A stretch of DNA of 64,000 bases, taken from assembly GCF_024508295.1 (NCBI RefSeq), contig NZ_CP101990.1, positions 1,364,001 through 1,428,000 on the forward strand. The letters are read 5' to 3'. Position 1 is the first letter of the stretch, and each line of letters opens with the position of its first letter. Source of the DNA: Aeromicrobium duanguangcaii. GTDB taxonomy: Bacteria; Actinomycetota; Actinomycetes; Propionibacteriales; Nocardioidaceae. Under the pieces are notes generated by a model that was given only the letters and a program-made list of their open reading frames with translations, did no database searches and had not been told where the DNA came from. Shown here piece by piece: positions 1 through 8,714 of this stretch. A program made the position numbers and the translations under genes.

Positions 1-542
1 GCGATCGGCAGCAGGATGCGGAGCGTCCCGCGGGTCAGGTCGACCCAGAAGTTGCCGACCGAGCCGTCGCGGACGCGAGCGAAGCCACGGATCAGCGCGA
101 CCGCCACGGCGATCCCGACCGCCGCCGACAGGAAGTTCTGGACGGCCAAACCGGCCATCTGGGCGGTGAAGCCCAGGGTCGACTCGCCCGCGTAGGACTG
201 CCAGTTGGTGTTCGTGACGAAGGAGACGGCCGTGTTGAACGACATCCACAGCGGCATCCCCGGCAGGTCGCGGCTCATCGGCAGGGCGGACTGCCCCATC
301 AGGATCGCCATCAGGACGGCGATGCTCACCAGGGAGAACGCGACCACGCTCACGGCGTACGACGCGGGGCTCTGCTCGGTCGCGGGATCGACCCCGGCGA
401 TCCGGTAGAGCCGCCGCTCGACGCGCGAGTGGCGAGTGCCGGTGAAGACCCGTGCCATGTAGTCGCCCACCGGCACGTAGGCGACGGCCAGCAGGGCCAG
501 GAGGAGGGCGATCGACAACAGACCGCCGACGGTGTCGGACAC
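1..542 (-). CDS. kdpA: Potassium-transporting ATPase subunit KdpA (3' part missing)
   Basis: This is the K+-binding, channel-like membrane subunit of the KdpFABC pump, which scavenges potassium at low external concentration. About 180 N-terminal residues are in the window; the rest runs off the left edge. Visible are a first membrane helix (about residues 8-25), a second near 66-85, and the first selectivity-filter segment with TNTNWQSYAGES at about residues 111-121, diagnostic of KdpA. The GTG start shares one base with the kdpF stop (TAGTG), so the two are translationally coupled. kdpB, kdpC and probably kdpDE would lie to the left, outside the window. Confidence 0.93.
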   Translation of the reverse strand, partial: MSDTVGGLLSIALLLALLAVAYVPVGDYMARVFTGTRHSRVERRLYRIAGVDPATEQSPASYAVSVVAFSLVSIAVLMAILMGQSALPMSRDLPGMPLWMSFNTAVSFVTNTNWQSYAGESTLGFTAQMAGLAVQNFLSAAVGIAVAVALIRGFARVRDGSVGNFWVDLTRGTLRILLPI

Positions 543-631
543 TAGAAACGCTCCGGGAGGATCAGGGCCACCAGCAGGTAGGCCGCGACGGCGACGACGA
601 CGGCGATCAACAGACCGCTCTCAGGACTCAT
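542..631 (-). CDS. kdpF: KdpF small membrane subunit of the potassium pump
   Basis: A 29-residue, single-helix hydrophobic peptide that begins MSPESGLLIAVV and ends in PERF. KdpF is a roughly 29-residue stabilising subunit of the Kdp complex in the cytoplasmic membrane, and its place directly before kdpA is the standard one. The stop overlaps the kdpA GTG by one base. Longer in-frame extensions upstream look non-coding, so the ATG nearest kdpA was chosen. No clear Shine-Dalgarno sequence precedes it. Confidence 0.85.
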   Translation of the reverse strand: MSPESGLLIAVVVAVAAYLLVALILPERF

Positions 632-670
632 GGGCCCAGCCAAGACCCGCGCGCCGGTCGCGAGGGCGGT

Positions 671-689
671 CTTGACGCGTTCTTGACGC
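671..689. promoter_or_regulatory. Direct repeat in the kdpF-trpF divergent region, possible KdpE site
   Basis: CTTGACGC occurs twice with an 11-bp period (671-678 and 682-689), about 40 bp upstream of kdpF. OmpR/PhoB-type response regulators such as KdpE bind direct repeats spaced by about one helical turn, so this is a candidate KdpE operator. The assignment is inference from spacing and position only. Confidence 0.35.
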
Positions 690-752
690 CGGTTCGCGCT
701 GATTTGGCGCCGCACCCGGCAGCGCGCTGCGCGCCGCTGAGAGGATGGCCGC

Positions 753-1358
753 GTGTACGTCAAGATCTGCGGCCTGCGCACGGCCGAGCACGCCCGGGTC
801 GCCGTCGACGCCGGCGCCGCCGCCGTCGGCGTGGTGATGAACCGGACGAGCTCGCGGCGGGCGACCGAGGACGAGGCCCGCGAGGTCGTCGCGGCGGCCC
901 GTGGGCGCGCCGACACGGTCCTGGTCGTCAACGACATGCCTGCCGACCAGGCCGCGCGGACCGCCCGCGACCTCGGGTTCGACGTCCTGCAACTGCACGG
1001 CCGGGCCTACGCCGAGACCGACTTCGGCGCGGCCACGGCGATCGTGCCGCGGGTGTGGCGCGCCACGTCGCTCGACCTCGACCCGCCGCTGCAGGTCGGC
1101 GCGTGGGGTGAGGAGATGCTCCTGCTGGACGCGCCGAAGCCGGGCTCCGGCGAGCAGTGGGACCTGTCCGAGCTCGCCGACCGTGCTCCCGAGGGGCGCT
1201 GGCTGCTGGCCGGCGGCCTGTCGGCGGGGAACGTCGCCGGGGCGATCGCCGTGGTCCGTCCCTGGGGCGTGGACGTGTCCAGCGGGGTGGAGGTCGCGCC
1301 GGGCGAGAAGTCCGCCGACCTGATCCACCGGTTCGCGGCTGCCGCGCTCGGGGGTTGA
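753..1358 (+). CDS. trpF: Phosphoribosylanthranilate isomerase
   Basis: TrpF catalyses the Amadori rearrangement of N-(5-phosphoribosyl)anthranilate to CdRP in tryptophan synthesis. The 201-residue protein is a complete TIM barrel. It has the KICGLR motif with catalytic Cys6 at the N-terminus, the LLAGGLS phosphate loop at about residues 150-156, and the C-terminal VDVSSGVE strand with the phosphate-binding serines. The GTG start lies 6 nt after a GAGGAT element (741-746), which fits a leaderless transcript. It stands apart from any trp operon and is divergent from kdpF. Confidence 0.95.
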   Translation: MYVKICGLRTAEHARVAVDAGAAAVGVVMNRTSSRRATEDEAREVVAAARGRADTVLVVNDMPADQAARTARDLGFDVLQLHGRAYAETDFGAATAIVPRVWRATSLDLDPPLQVGAWGEEMLLLDAPKPGSGEQWDLSELADRAPEGRWLLAGGLSAGNVAGAIAVVRPWGVDVSSGVEVAPGEKSADLIHRFAAAALGG

Positions 1359-1376
1359 CTGATCGCCTAGGCTGTC

Positions 1377-1394
1377 CATCGATGAACATCGATG
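1377..1394. promoter_or_regulatory. 18-bp palindromic operator before the arsenic genes
   Basis: CATCGATG-AA-CATCGATG is a perfect inverted repeat ending just before the acr3 ATG. A -10-like TAGGCT lies at 1368-1373, so the palindrome would cover the transcription start. This is the expected geometry for repression by an ArsR/SmtB-type arsenic sensor. No arsR gene is present in the window, so the cognate repressor must be elsewhere. The operator role is inferred from symmetry and position. Confidence 0.6.
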
Positions 1395-1395
1395 A

Positions 1396-2484
1396 ATGCG
1401 AACGCCCGTGAGCGCCGGGTCCGCTGCTGAGTCCGACGTCCTGCGCCGGCTCTCGCGGCTCGACCGCTTCCTGCCGGTCTGGATCCTGCTCGCGATGGCG
1501 GCCGGGCTCCTGCTCGGCCGCACGGTCGACGGACTGGCCGAGGCGCTCGACGCGGTGAAGATCGGCTCGGTGTCGTTGCCGATCGCCGTCGGACTGCTCG
1601 TGATGATGTATCCCGTGCTGGCGAAGGTCCGCTACGACGAGACGCGCCGGGTGACGGGGGACCGCCGGCTGATGGGCGCGTCCCTCGTCCTGAACTGGGT
1701 CGTCGGTCCGGCGCTGATGTTCGTGCTGGCATGGCTGTTCCTGCCCGATCTTCCCGAGCTGCGGACCGGCCTGATCATCGTCGGCCTCGCGCGGTGCATC
1801 GCCATGGTCCTGATCTGGAACGACCTGGCCTGCGGCGACCGCGAGGCGGCCGCGGTGCTCGTGGCGATCAACTCCGTCTTCCAGGTGATCGCGTTCGCCG
1901 GGCTGGGCTGGTTCTACCTGCAGGTCCTGCCCGACTGGCTGGGGCTGGAGACGACCAGTGCCGAGTTCTCGGTGTGGACGATCACCGCCAGCGTGCTGGT
2001 GTTCCTCGGCATCCCGCTCGTCGCGGGCTTCCTGACCCGAACGCTGGGGGAGCGGGCCAAGGGCCGCACCTGGTACGAGGAGAGGTTCCTGCCGAAGCTC
2101 GGTCCGTGGGCACTCTACGGCCTGCTGTTCACGATCGTCGTGATGTTCGCGCTCCAGGGCGACGCGATCGTCAGCCGGCCGTGGGACGTCGTCCGCGTGT
2201 CCCTGCCGCTGCTGGCCTACTTCACCATCACCTTCGGGCTGGGTCTGTGGCTCGGCCACCGCCTGCGACTGGGCTACGCCCGGACGGCGACCCTCGCCTT
2301 CACCGCTGCGGGCAACAACTTCGAGCTGGCGATCGCCGTGTCCATCGCGACCTTCGGTGTCACGTCCGGTCAGGCCCTCGCCGGGGTGATCGGCCCGTTG
2401 ATCGAGGTGCCCGTGCTGGTCGCCCTGGTCTACGTGTCGCTGTGGGCACGCCGCTACTTCGTCCCGACCGAGGAGAACGCATGA
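1396..2484 (+). CDS. Arsenite efflux transporter, ACR3 family
   Basis: An arsenite exporter of the bile/arsenite/riboflavin transporter superfamily, 362 residues with about ten predicted membrane helices. The family signature around the essential cysteine (LARCIAMV, Cys134) and the GNNFELAIAVS segment near the C-terminus are both present. It would extrude As(III) produced by the following arsenate reductase, whose ATG overlaps its stop (ATGA). The ATG lies immediately after the palindromic operator. A GTG at 1408 is an alternative start; neither has a good ribosome-binding site, consistent with leaderless translation. Confidence 0.93.
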   Translation: MRTPVSAGSAAESDVLRRLSRLDRFLPVWILLAMAAGLLLGRTVDGLAEALDAVKIGSVSLPIAVGLLVMMYPVLAKVRYDETRRVTGDRRLMGASLVLNWVVGPALMFVLAWLFLPDLPELRTGLIIVGLARCIAMVLIWNDLACGDREAAAVLVAINSVFQVIAFAGLGWFYLQVLPDWLGLETTSAEFSVWTITASVLVFLGIPLVAGFLTRTLGERAKGRTWYEERFLPKLGPWALYGLLFTIVVMFALQGDAIVSRPWDVVRVSLPLLAYFTITFGLGLWLGHRLRLGYARTATLAFTAAGNNFELAIAVSIATFGVTSGQALAGVIGPLIEVPVLVALVYVSLWARRYFVPTEENA

Positions 2485-2906
2485 GCACCATCCCCACCGT
2501 CCTGTTCGTCTGCGTGCACAACGCCGGCCGGTCCCAGATGGCCGCCGGCTACCTGCGCCACCTCGCGGGCGACCGCGTCGAGGTGCTCTCGGCGGGATCC
2601 ATGCCCGGCGACAGCATCAACCCGGTGGCCGTGGCGGCGATGGCCGAGGAGGGCATCGACATCGCGGGCCACCAGCCCCGGAAGCTGACCGACGACGCCG
2701 TCAGCGAGTCCGACGTCGTCATCACGATGGGCTGCGGTGACGCCTGCCCGTACTTCCCCGGCAAGCGGTACGAGGACTGGGTGCTCGACGATCCGGCCGG
2801 GCAGCCGATCGACGCGGTCCGGCCCGTTCGCGACGAGATCCGCCGTCGCGTCGAGGACCTCATCGCCTCCCTCGATGGCAGACTCAGGCACCGTGATCAC
2901 CCGTGA
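2481..2906 (+). CDS. arsC: Arsenate reductase ArsC, low-molecular-weight phosphatase type
   Basis: Reduces arsenate to arsenite for export by the upstream Acr3 pump. The 141-residue protein has the CX5R phosphatase loop CVHNAGR starting at Cys11, and two further cysteines (Cys85 and Cys89 in MGCGDAC) that match the redox shuttle of thioredoxin-linked ArsC. The VLDDP segment carries the catalytic aspartate. Actinobacterial relatives can instead use mycothiol and mycoredoxin, so the electron donor is uncertain. It is coupled to acr3 by ATGA, and its 3' end overlaps the next gene by 32 bp. Confidence 0.93.
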   Translation: MSTIPTVLFVCVHNAGRSQMAAGYLRHLAGDRVEVLSAGSMPGDSINPVAVAAMAEEGIDIAGHQPRKLTDDAVSESDVVITMGCGDACPYFPGKRYEDWVLDDPAGQPIDAVRPVRDEIRRRVEDLIASLDGRLRHRDHP

Positions 2907-3663
2907 GCTGACCCGTCCCGACGGCATGACCATCGCGTTCCACGAGTGGAACGGCGACCTCGACACCCCGCCGGTCGTGCTGCAGCACGGCTACGTCGCC
3001 TCGACCGAGACCAACTGGGTCGGCCCCGGCGTCGTCGACGCGCTGCTGGCTGCCGGCCACCGCGTGATCGGGGTCGACGCCCGGGGCCACGGCCGCTCGG
3101 GCACGTCGGCGGACAGTGCGCTGTTCGGCGAGCCGACCATGGCACGGGACCTGTCCGCCGTCATGGACGAGCTGGACGTGACCGAGTACCAGCTCGTCGG
3201 CTACTCGATGGGCGCGATCATCTCGCTGCTCACGGCCGCGGCCGACCCGCGGGTCACGCGGCTGGTCGTCGGGGGAGTGGGCTCGGCGGTCGTCGAGCTG
3301 GGCGGGGTCGACACGCGCCTGGTGGACGGCGAGCTGCTCGTGGGGGCCCTGCTGGCAGAGGGCGATCTCTCGGCGTACCCCAGCGGCGCCCGGCTGTTCC
3401 GGCAGCTGGCCGACGTCATGGGATCGCACCGGCCGTCGCTCGCCGCCCAGGCGCAGGCGCTGCACGCCGGACCCACCGACCTGGCCCGGGTCACCGTGCC
3501 GACGCTGGTCCTGGCCGGGCGCGACGACGTCCTGGCCACGAACCCGCAGGTGCTGGCGGACGCGCTGCCGGACGCGCGGCTGCGCGTCGTCGACGGGGAC
3601 CACCTCGGTGCCGTCTCGGCGCCGGACTTCATCGCGTCGCTCACGACGTTCCTGGCCGGCTGA
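2875..3663 (+). CDS. Alpha/beta-fold hydrolase
   Basis: A 262-residue alpha/beta hydrolase with an LQHGY oxyanion-hole strand, nucleophile elbow GYSMG (serine near residue 107), an acid in the GRDDV strand and a late histidine in DGDH. The substrate cannot be read from the sequence. The ATG at 2875 lies inside arsC; a GTG at 2893 also gives a complete fold. Being read through from the arsenic genes suggests co-transcription, but a role in arsenic metabolism is not implied. Confidence 0.85.
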   Translation: MADSGTVITRELTRPDGMTIAFHEWNGDLDTPPVVLQHGYVASTETNWVGPGVVDALLAAGHRVIGVDARGHGRSGTSADSALFGEPTMARDLSAVMDELDVTEYQLVGYSMGAIISLLTAAADPRVTRLVVGGVGSAVVELGGVDTRLVDGELLVGALLAEGDLSAYPSGARLFRQLADVMGSHRPSLAAQAQALHAGPTDLARVTVPTLVLAGRDDVLATNPQVLADALPDARLRVVDGDHLGAVSAPDFIASLTTFLAG

Positions 3664-3687
3664 GTCCCGGCCGGCTGGGTCCTCGGC

Positions 3688-4146
3688 TCAGTGCGGACGC
3701 CAGGCCTCGTCGTCCTGGGTGCGCGCGAGGACCGATGACGGCAGCTCGCCCTCGGCGAGCTGCGCGATGGTGACCGTCTCCAGCACCTCGCGCAGTGCGT
3801 CGCGGGCGGCGATCCAGACGGGCTTGAGGACCTCGGCCCGACCGTTGTAGGCGACCGACTCGGGCCGGACCCCATAGACCGAGACGAGCGGACCGTCGAC
3901 GGCGCGGATCACGTCGGCGATGGTGACCGCGTACGGCGGCCGTGCCATCCGCCAGCCGCCGGACTGGCCGCGTTGCGACAGCAGGATTCCGGCCTTGCGC
4001 AGGTCGCCGAGGATCGACTGGAGGAAACCGTGGGGGATGTCCTGCCGCTTGCCCAGCTCGTCGGCGGTGATGGCTCGATCCTCCGGCTCGGCCGCCAACT
4101 CGATCAGGGCACGCAGCGCATAGTCGGACTTCGTCGAGACTCTCAC
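3688..4146 (-). CDS. Rrf2-family transcriptional regulator without Fe-S cysteines
   Basis: A 152-residue winged-helix regulator: MRVSTKSDYALRAL at the N-terminus, recognition-helix region near residues 25-60, and the GWRMARPP wing. IscR and NsrR carry three cysteines near residues 90-105 that hold a cluster; this protein has no cysteine at all, so it cannot bind a cluster that way and is closer in that respect to CymR-like members. The GTG start faces the divergent asparaginase gene 50 bp away, which is its most obvious candidate target besides itself. Confidence 0.88.
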   Translation of the reverse strand: MRVSTKSDYALRALIELAAEPEDRAITADELGKRQDIPHGFLQSILGDLRKAGILLSQRGQSGGWRMARPPYAVTIADVIRAVDGPLVSVYGVRPESVAYNGRAEVLKPVWIAARDALREVLETVTIAQLAEGELPSSVLARTQDDEAWRPH

Positions 4147-4184
4147 GGGGTCAGTCTCGCAAAGCCGAAGCCGTAGGTCGCGAC

Positions 4185-4190
4185 TATCCT
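4185..4190 (+). promoter_or_regulatory. -10 box TATCCT of a leaderless transcript
   Basis: TATCCT lies exactly 6 nt before the GTG of the asparaginase gene, and no Shine-Dalgarno sequence intervenes. The same spacing recurs at many genes in this window. No -35 consensus is visible. Confidence 0.55.
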
Positions 4191-4196
4191 CCCAGT

Positions 4197-5204
4197 GTGA
4201 CCGCGCGCGCCTCTTCCTCGACCGATGTCTCGACCGGGACCTCGGCCCCGCTGGCGCACGTCGTGCGGGGTGATCTCGTCGAGTCGGTCCACCTGGGCCA
4301 CCTCGCGGCGATCGACGCCGAGGGCGCCTCCGTGCTGACGATCGGCGACCCGGACGTGACCATGTGGCCCCGCTCGAGCGTCAAGCCGTTCCAGGCGGTC
4401 GCCATGGTGCGCCACGGCCTGGAGCTGCCCGACCGGCTGCTGGCGCTGGCCTCGGCCAGTCACAACGGCGAGCCCGACCACATCGCCGGGGCGCTCGAGA
4501 TCCTCACCGTCGCCGGCCTCACCGAGTCGGCGCTGCGGAACACCCCGGACCTGCCGTGGGGCGCCACGGCGATGCGCGACTGGCTCGCGGCCGGGCACGG
4601 CGCTGCACAGATCAGCCAGAACTGCTCGGGCAAGCACGCCGCGATGCTGCTGACGTGCGTCACGGCCGGATGGGACACCTCCACCTACCTCGCGCCGGAC
4701 CACCCGCTGCAGGTGGCGATCCGCGAGACGATCGAGGAGTTCACCGGCGTCCCGATCGCGACCGAGACGGTCGACGGCTGCGGCGCCCCGCTGTTCGCGA
4801 CGACTGTCACGGGCCTCGCTCGCGGCTTCTCGCGGCTGGCCGCCGCGCCGACTCGCGACCCCGAGTCGCCGGAGGCGCAGGTCGCGCGGGCGATGGTCGC
4901 CTTCCCGCAGATGGTGGCCGGCGGTCAGCGCCCCACCACGACGTTGATGCGAGCCGTCCCCGGACTGGTCGCCAAGGACGGCGCTGACGGCGTCTTCGCG
5001 GCCGGCCTGCCCGACGGACGGGCCGCGGCGTTCAAGGTGCTCGACGGCGCGGAGCGTCCGCTGGCCCCGGTACTGGTGGCGGCTCTGGACGCACTCGGCG
5101 CCTTCGCCGGCGACGACGTCGACCAGGCCGCGGTGGGAGCCCTGCGCGAGCGCGCCGTTCTGGGTGCCGGCGAGCCGGTCGGGTCCGTCCGGCCCGCGTT
5201 CTGA
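4197..5204 (+). CDS. L-asparaginase, Rhizobium etli type (PF06089 family)
   Basis: A 335-residue member of the asparaginase family typified by the thermolabile/inducible R. etli enzymes, unrelated to the E. coli type. It would hydrolyse L-asparagine to aspartate and ammonia. Family landmarks are WPRSSVKPFQA near residues 57-67, SHNGEPDH near 97-104, the SGKHAAM motif near 143-149, and a DGCGAPLFA segment near 193-201. No signal peptide is seen, so it is probably cytoplasmic. GTG start directly behind a TATCCT -10 box. Confidence 0.88.
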   Translation: MTARASSSTDVSTGTSAPLAHVVRGDLVESVHLGHLAAIDAEGASVLTIGDPDVTMWPRSSVKPFQAVAMVRHGLELPDRLLALASASHNGEPDHIAGALEILTVAGLTESALRNTPDLPWGATAMRDWLAAGHGAAQISQNCSGKHAAMLLTCVTAGWDTSTYLAPDHPLQVAIRETIEEFTGVPIATETVDGCGAPLFATTVTGLARGFSRLAAAPTRDPESPEAQVARAMVAFPQMVAGGQRPTTTLMRAVPGLVAKDGADGVFAAGLPDGRAAAFKVLDGAERPLAPVLVAALDALGAFAGDDVDQAAVGALRERAVLGAGEPVGSVRPAF

Positions 5205-5335
5205 CTCAGGCCGCGTGCTCGCGGACCCACGCCATCACGGCGGGGTCGGCGAGCGTCGATCCGAGGACGAGGACGAAACGGAGCAATCGATGCCGGCCGG
5301 GACCACCGAACCGGCCGCGGTCCCGACGGCCTCGG

Positions 5336-5341
5336 TAGTGT
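5336..5341 (+). promoter_or_regulatory. Candidate -10 box of thrS
   Basis: TAGTGT lies about 55 bp before the thrS ATG and would give a leader of roughly 45 nt containing the AAGGGG ribosome-binding site. The leader is too short and lacks the conserved elements for a T-box. Weak call based on the hexamer alone. Confidence 0.35.
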
Positions 5342-5394
5342 GAGGCCAAGAGCGCTGCCCAGCCGTAGGGGCCGCCAGTCACCAAGGGGTTCGC

Positions 5395-7365
5395 ATGAGT
5401 CTGTCCATCACCGTCGATGCAGCCGAGCAGCAGGTCGACCCCGGGACCCGGGCGTGGCAGCTGTTCGCCGACGATCCGCAGGTCATCGCGGCCCGCGTCA
5501 ACGGCGCCCTCGTCGACCTGTCCCGTGAGCTGAGCGACGGCGACGTCGTCGAGCCGGTCGCGATGGAGTCGCCCGACGGCCTCGACATCCTGCGTCACTC
5601 CACGGCGCACGTCATGGCCCAGGCGGTCCAGGACCTGTTCCCCGACGCGAAGCTGGGCATCGGCCCGCCCATCGCCGACGGCTTCTACTACGACTTCGAC
5701 GTCGAGGTGCCCTTCACGCCCGAGGACCTCGACAAGATCGAGTCGCGGATGAAGAAGATCATCAAGGAGGGCCAGAAGTTCAGTCGCCGCGAGATCAGCG
5801 ACGACGACGCGCGCGAGGAGCTGGCCGACGAGCCGTACAAGCTCGAGCTGATCGGGCTGAAGTCCACCGCGGGTGACGCCGCCGAGGGTGCCAGCGTCGA
5901 GGTCGGCGAGGGCGGACTGAGCATCTACGACAACCTCAAGCGCGACGGCTCGCTGGCGTGGAAGGACCTGTGCCGCGGTCCGCACCTGCCCACCACGAAG
6001 CGCATCCCGTCCTTCAAGCTCATGCGCTCGGCCGCCGCCTACTGGCGCGGTGACGAGAAGAACAAGCAGCTCCAGCGCATCTACGGCACCGCGTGGCCCA
6101 CCAAGGAGGACCTCGAGGCGCACCTGCACCGCATCGAGGAGGCCCAACGCCGCGACCACCGCCGCCTGGGCGCCGAGCTGGACCTGTACAGCTTCCCCGA
6201 CGAGATCGGCTCCGGCCTGCCGGTCTTCCATCCGCGCGGTGGCGTCATCAAGCGCGAGATGGAGGACTACGTCCGCCGCCGGCACATCGAGGAGGGCTTC
6301 GAGTACGTCGGCACGCCGCACATCGCCAAGGAGGGCCTGTTCCACACCTCGGGCCACCTGCCGTACTACGGCGAGGGGATGTTCCCGCCCATCGAGGTCG
6401 ATGGCGGCGACTACCGCCTCAAGGCGATGAACTGCCCGATGCACAACCTCATCTACCGCTCGCGCCAGCGCTCGTACCGTGAGCTGCCGCTGCGCCTGTT
6501 CGAGTTCGGGCACGTCTACCGCAACGAGAAGTCCGGCGTCATCCACGGCCTGACCCGCGTGCGCGGCTTCGCCCAGGACGACTCGCACTCCTACGTCACG
6601 CCCGAGCAGGCGCCGGCCGAGGTCGCCCACCTGCTCAACTTCATGCTGAGCCTGCTCGACGACTTCGGCATGGACGACTACTACCTCGAGCTGTCCACGC
6701 GCGATGCGTCCAAGGACAAGTTCATCGGCTCCGACGAGGACTGGGAGACCGCCACGAAGGTGCTCGAGGACGTTGCCGTCGCGACCGGACTCGAGCTCGT
6801 GCCCGATCCCGGTGGCGCCGCGTACTACGGCCCCAAGATCTCGGTCCAGTCGCGCGACGCCATCGGCCGCACGTGGCAGATGGGCACGGTCCAGTACGAC
6901 TTCAACCAGCCGTCCGCCGACCGGTTCAACCTCGAGTACGTCGCCGCCGACGGCACGCGCCAGCAGCCGGTCATGATCCACTCGGCCAAGTTCGGCTCGA
7001 TCGAGCGCTTCATGGGCGTCCTGGTCGAGCACTACGCCGGCGCCTTCCCCCCGTGGCTCGCCCCCGTGCAGGCCGTCGGCATCCCCGTCGCCGAGCGCCA
7101 CGTCGAGTACCTCGACCGGCTCGCGGTGCGGTTGAAGGCCGAGGGCATCCGCTTCGAGGTCGACGACTCCGACGAGCGCATGCAGAAGAAGATCCGCAAC
7201 GCCCAGACACAGAAGGTGCCGTTCATGGTGCTGGTGGGCGACAAGGACGTCGAGGCCAACGCCGTGTCGTTCCGCTACCGCAACGGCGAGCAGGAGAACG
7301 GCGTCTCCCTCGACGACGCGATCGACAAGATCGTCGCGGCGGTGCGCGATCGGGTGCAGGTCTGA
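5395..7365 (+). CDS. thrS: Threonine--tRNA ligase
   Basis: Charges tRNA-Thr. The 656-residue protein has the full bacterial layout: TGS domain (about 1-60), the second additional/editing domain starting at HSTAHVMAQ (about 67-75), the class II catalytic core from about 270 with MNCPMHN (zinc cysteine), RGFAQDDSH and GTVQYDFN, and the anticodon-binding domain from about 550. The ATG is preceded by AAGGGG. It heads an operon: its TGA shares a base with the ATG of the HIT gene (TGATG). Confidence 0.98.
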   Translation: MSLSITVDAAEQQVDPGTRAWQLFADDPQVIAARVNGALVDLSRELSDGDVVEPVAMESPDGLDILRHSTAHVMAQAVQDLFPDAKLGIGPPIADGFYYDFDVEVPFTPEDLDKIESRMKKIIKEGQKFSRREISDDDAREELADEPYKLELIGLKSTAGDAAEGASVEVGEGGLSIYDNLKRDGSLAWKDLCRGPHLPTTKRIPSFKLMRSAAAYWRGDEKNKQLQRIYGTAWPTKEDLEAHLHRIEEAQRRDHRRLGAELDLYSFPDEIGSGLPVFHPRGGVIKREMEDYVRRRHIEEGFEYVGTPHIAKEGLFHTSGHLPYYGEGMFPPIEVDGGDYRLKAMNCPMHNLIYRSRQRSYRELPLRLFEFGHVYRNEKSGVIHGLTRVRGFAQDDSHSYVTPEQAPAEVAHLLNFMLSLLDDFGMDDYYLELSTRDASKDKFIGSDEDWETATKVLEDVAVATGLELVPDPGGAAYYGPKISVQSRDAIGRTWQMGTVQYDFNQPSADRFNLEYVAADGTRQQPVMIHSAKFGSIERFMGVLVEHYAGAFPPWLAPVQAVGIPVAERHVEYLDRLAVRLKAEGIRFEVDDSDERMQKKIRNAQTQKVPFMVLVGDKDVEANAVSFRYRNGEQENGVSLDDAIDKIVAAVRDRVQV

Positions 7366-7871
7366 TGGCCGATCCCGACGGACTCGAGCGACTCTGGGCG
7401 CCGTACCGGATGGAGTACGTCCGTGAGGCCGGCGCCGACCCGGGAGGGTGCCCGTTCTGCGCGATGGTGGCGGGGGAGCGGCAGACCGATCTGATCGTCG
7501 CGCGCGGTGAGCACTGCTTCGTGGCGATGAACCTGTACCCGTACAACCCCGGACACCTGATGGTCCTGCCGAACCGTCACGAGTCCGACCTCACCGAGCT
7601 CACGGGCGCGGAGTCGGCCGAGCTGACGGCCCTCACGCAGCAGGCGCTCCGCGGCATCCGCCGCGTCAGCTCACCGCACGGCTTCAACGTGGGGATCAAC
7701 CTGGGCTCGGTGTCGGGCGGCTCGATCGCGTCGCACCTGCACCAGCACGTCGTGCCGCGGTGGGGCGGTGACGCCAACTTCATGACGGTCATCGGGCGCA
7801 CCAAGACGCTCCCGCAGACGGTCGCCCAGTCCGCGGAGCTGCTGCGGTCGGTGTGGGAGGAGGTGGCCTGA
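7365..7871 (+). CDS. HIT-family protein, Ap4A phosphorylase-like
   Basis: A 168-residue histidine-triad nucleotide-binding protein. The catalytic triad is HLHQH at residues 124-128, and CPFC at residues 29-32 is a likely zinc pair. It matches the protein always found between thrS and pgsA in mycobacteria (Rv2613c), characterised as a diadenosine tetraphosphate phosphorylase; the same activity is inferred here. One-base overlaps (TGATG) tie it to thrS upstream and pgsA downstream. Confidence 0.9.
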   Translation: MADPDGLERLWAPYRMEYVREAGADPGGCPFCAMVAGERQTDLIVARGEHCFVAMNLYPYNPGHLMVLPNRHESDLTELTGAESAELTALTQQALRGIRRVSSPHGFNVGINLGSVSGGSIASHLHQHVVPRWGGDANFMTVIGRTKTLPQTVAQSAELLRSVWEEVA

Positions 7872-8476
7872 TGCTGGAACGCTTCCGGGCCTTCTGGAAC
7901 AAGGTCTTCTCGCCCGTCGCGGACGGACTCATCACGATCGGCGTGACGCCGAACATGGTCACGTGGGTCGGCACGATCGGCGTCTGCGTCGGCGCGCTGT
8001 GGCTGTTCCCGCAGGGCGAGTTCTTCTGGGGCACGATGTTCGTCACCGCCTTCGTGTTCAGCGACATCATCGACGGCACGATGGCGCGCAAGCTGGGCCG
8101 CAGTTCGAAGTACGGCGCCTTCCTGGACTCGACGCTCGACCGGATGGGCGACGCGGCGGTCTTCGGTGGCATCGCACTCTGGTACGCGTGGGACGGCGAC
8201 TCGAAGCTGTACCTGTGCCTCGCCCTGGCCTGCCTCGTGCTGGGCAGCCTCACCTCGTACGCCCGCGCTCGCGCGGAGTCGCTCGGCATGGAGGCCAAGG
8301 GCGGCATCGCCGAGCGCTCCGACCGGCTCGTCGCCATCTTGGTGATGACGGGCCTGTCCGGGCTGTTCGACCTGCCGATCCTGCAGCACATCGCCCTGTG
8401 GGCGCTGGCCGTGGCCAGCCTCGTGACGGTCGCCCAGCGCATGGCGATGGTCAAGCGCCAGGCCGACGCGGCCTGA
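7871..8476 (+). CDS. pgsA: Phosphatidylinositol phosphate synthase (CDP-alcohol phosphatidyltransferase)
   Basis: An integral membrane enzyme of 201 residues that condenses CDP-diacylglycerol with inositol-1-phosphate. The CDP-alcohol phosphotransferase signature is complete: Asp65, Asp68-Gly69, Ala72-Arg73, Gly82, Asp86, Asp90. Position after thrS and the HIT gene identifies it as the PgsA1/PIPS type and not the glycerol-phosphate type. In mycobacteria the acyltransferase and mannosyltransferase of PIM synthesis follow; here they are absent and pdxS comes next. Confidence 0.9.
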   Translation: MLERFRAFWNKVFSPVADGLITIGVTPNMVTWVGTIGVCVGALWLFPQGEFFWGTMFVTAFVFSDIIDGTMARKLGRSSKYGAFLDSTLDRMGDAAVFGGIALWYAWDGDSKLYLCLALACLVLGSLTSYARARAESLGMEAKGGIAERSDRLVAILVMTGLSGLFDLPILQHIALWALAVASLVTVAQRMAMVKRQADAA

Positions 8477-8708
8477 CCCTCCAACGTTGCTCCTCGGGCT
8501 ACTTCACTCGATGTGGGCGTCGTGGAACGGCACCCGTCTCGTCGACGACGGTGCCGGTCAGGGTGCCGTCCATCGCGCTGGCCCATCGCAGTGTGATGGT
8601 GGCCGTGTCGGTGTAGTCAGGGTCAACAAAGTGACTCACCTCGACGTGGTGCCGTCCCGCCGTCGTCTCGTCCTCGCGCGCCGGCGGGTGCGACCGGACA
8701 CGGGCTCG

Positions 8709-8714
8709 TAGACT
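8709..8714 (+). promoter_or_regulatory. -10 box TAGACT of pdxS
   Basis: TAGACT lies 6 nt before the pdxS GTG with no ribosome-binding site, the leaderless pattern seen repeatedly here. pdxS therefore has its own promoter, separate from the thrS operon, despite the same orientation. Confidence 0.55.

Noticed and set aside
5205..5394. T-box or other riboswitch before thrS
   Set aside because: The gap is only 190 bp, the likely leader about 50 nt, and no T-box consensus or competing terminator hairpin is visible.
5206..7101. Long minus-strand frame antisense to thrS, ending ADPAVMAWVREHAA
   Set aside because: Antisense to thrS over most of its length. The last 20 residues, outside thrS, look mildly protein-like and could be a relic, but there is no start codon or domain to support a gene.
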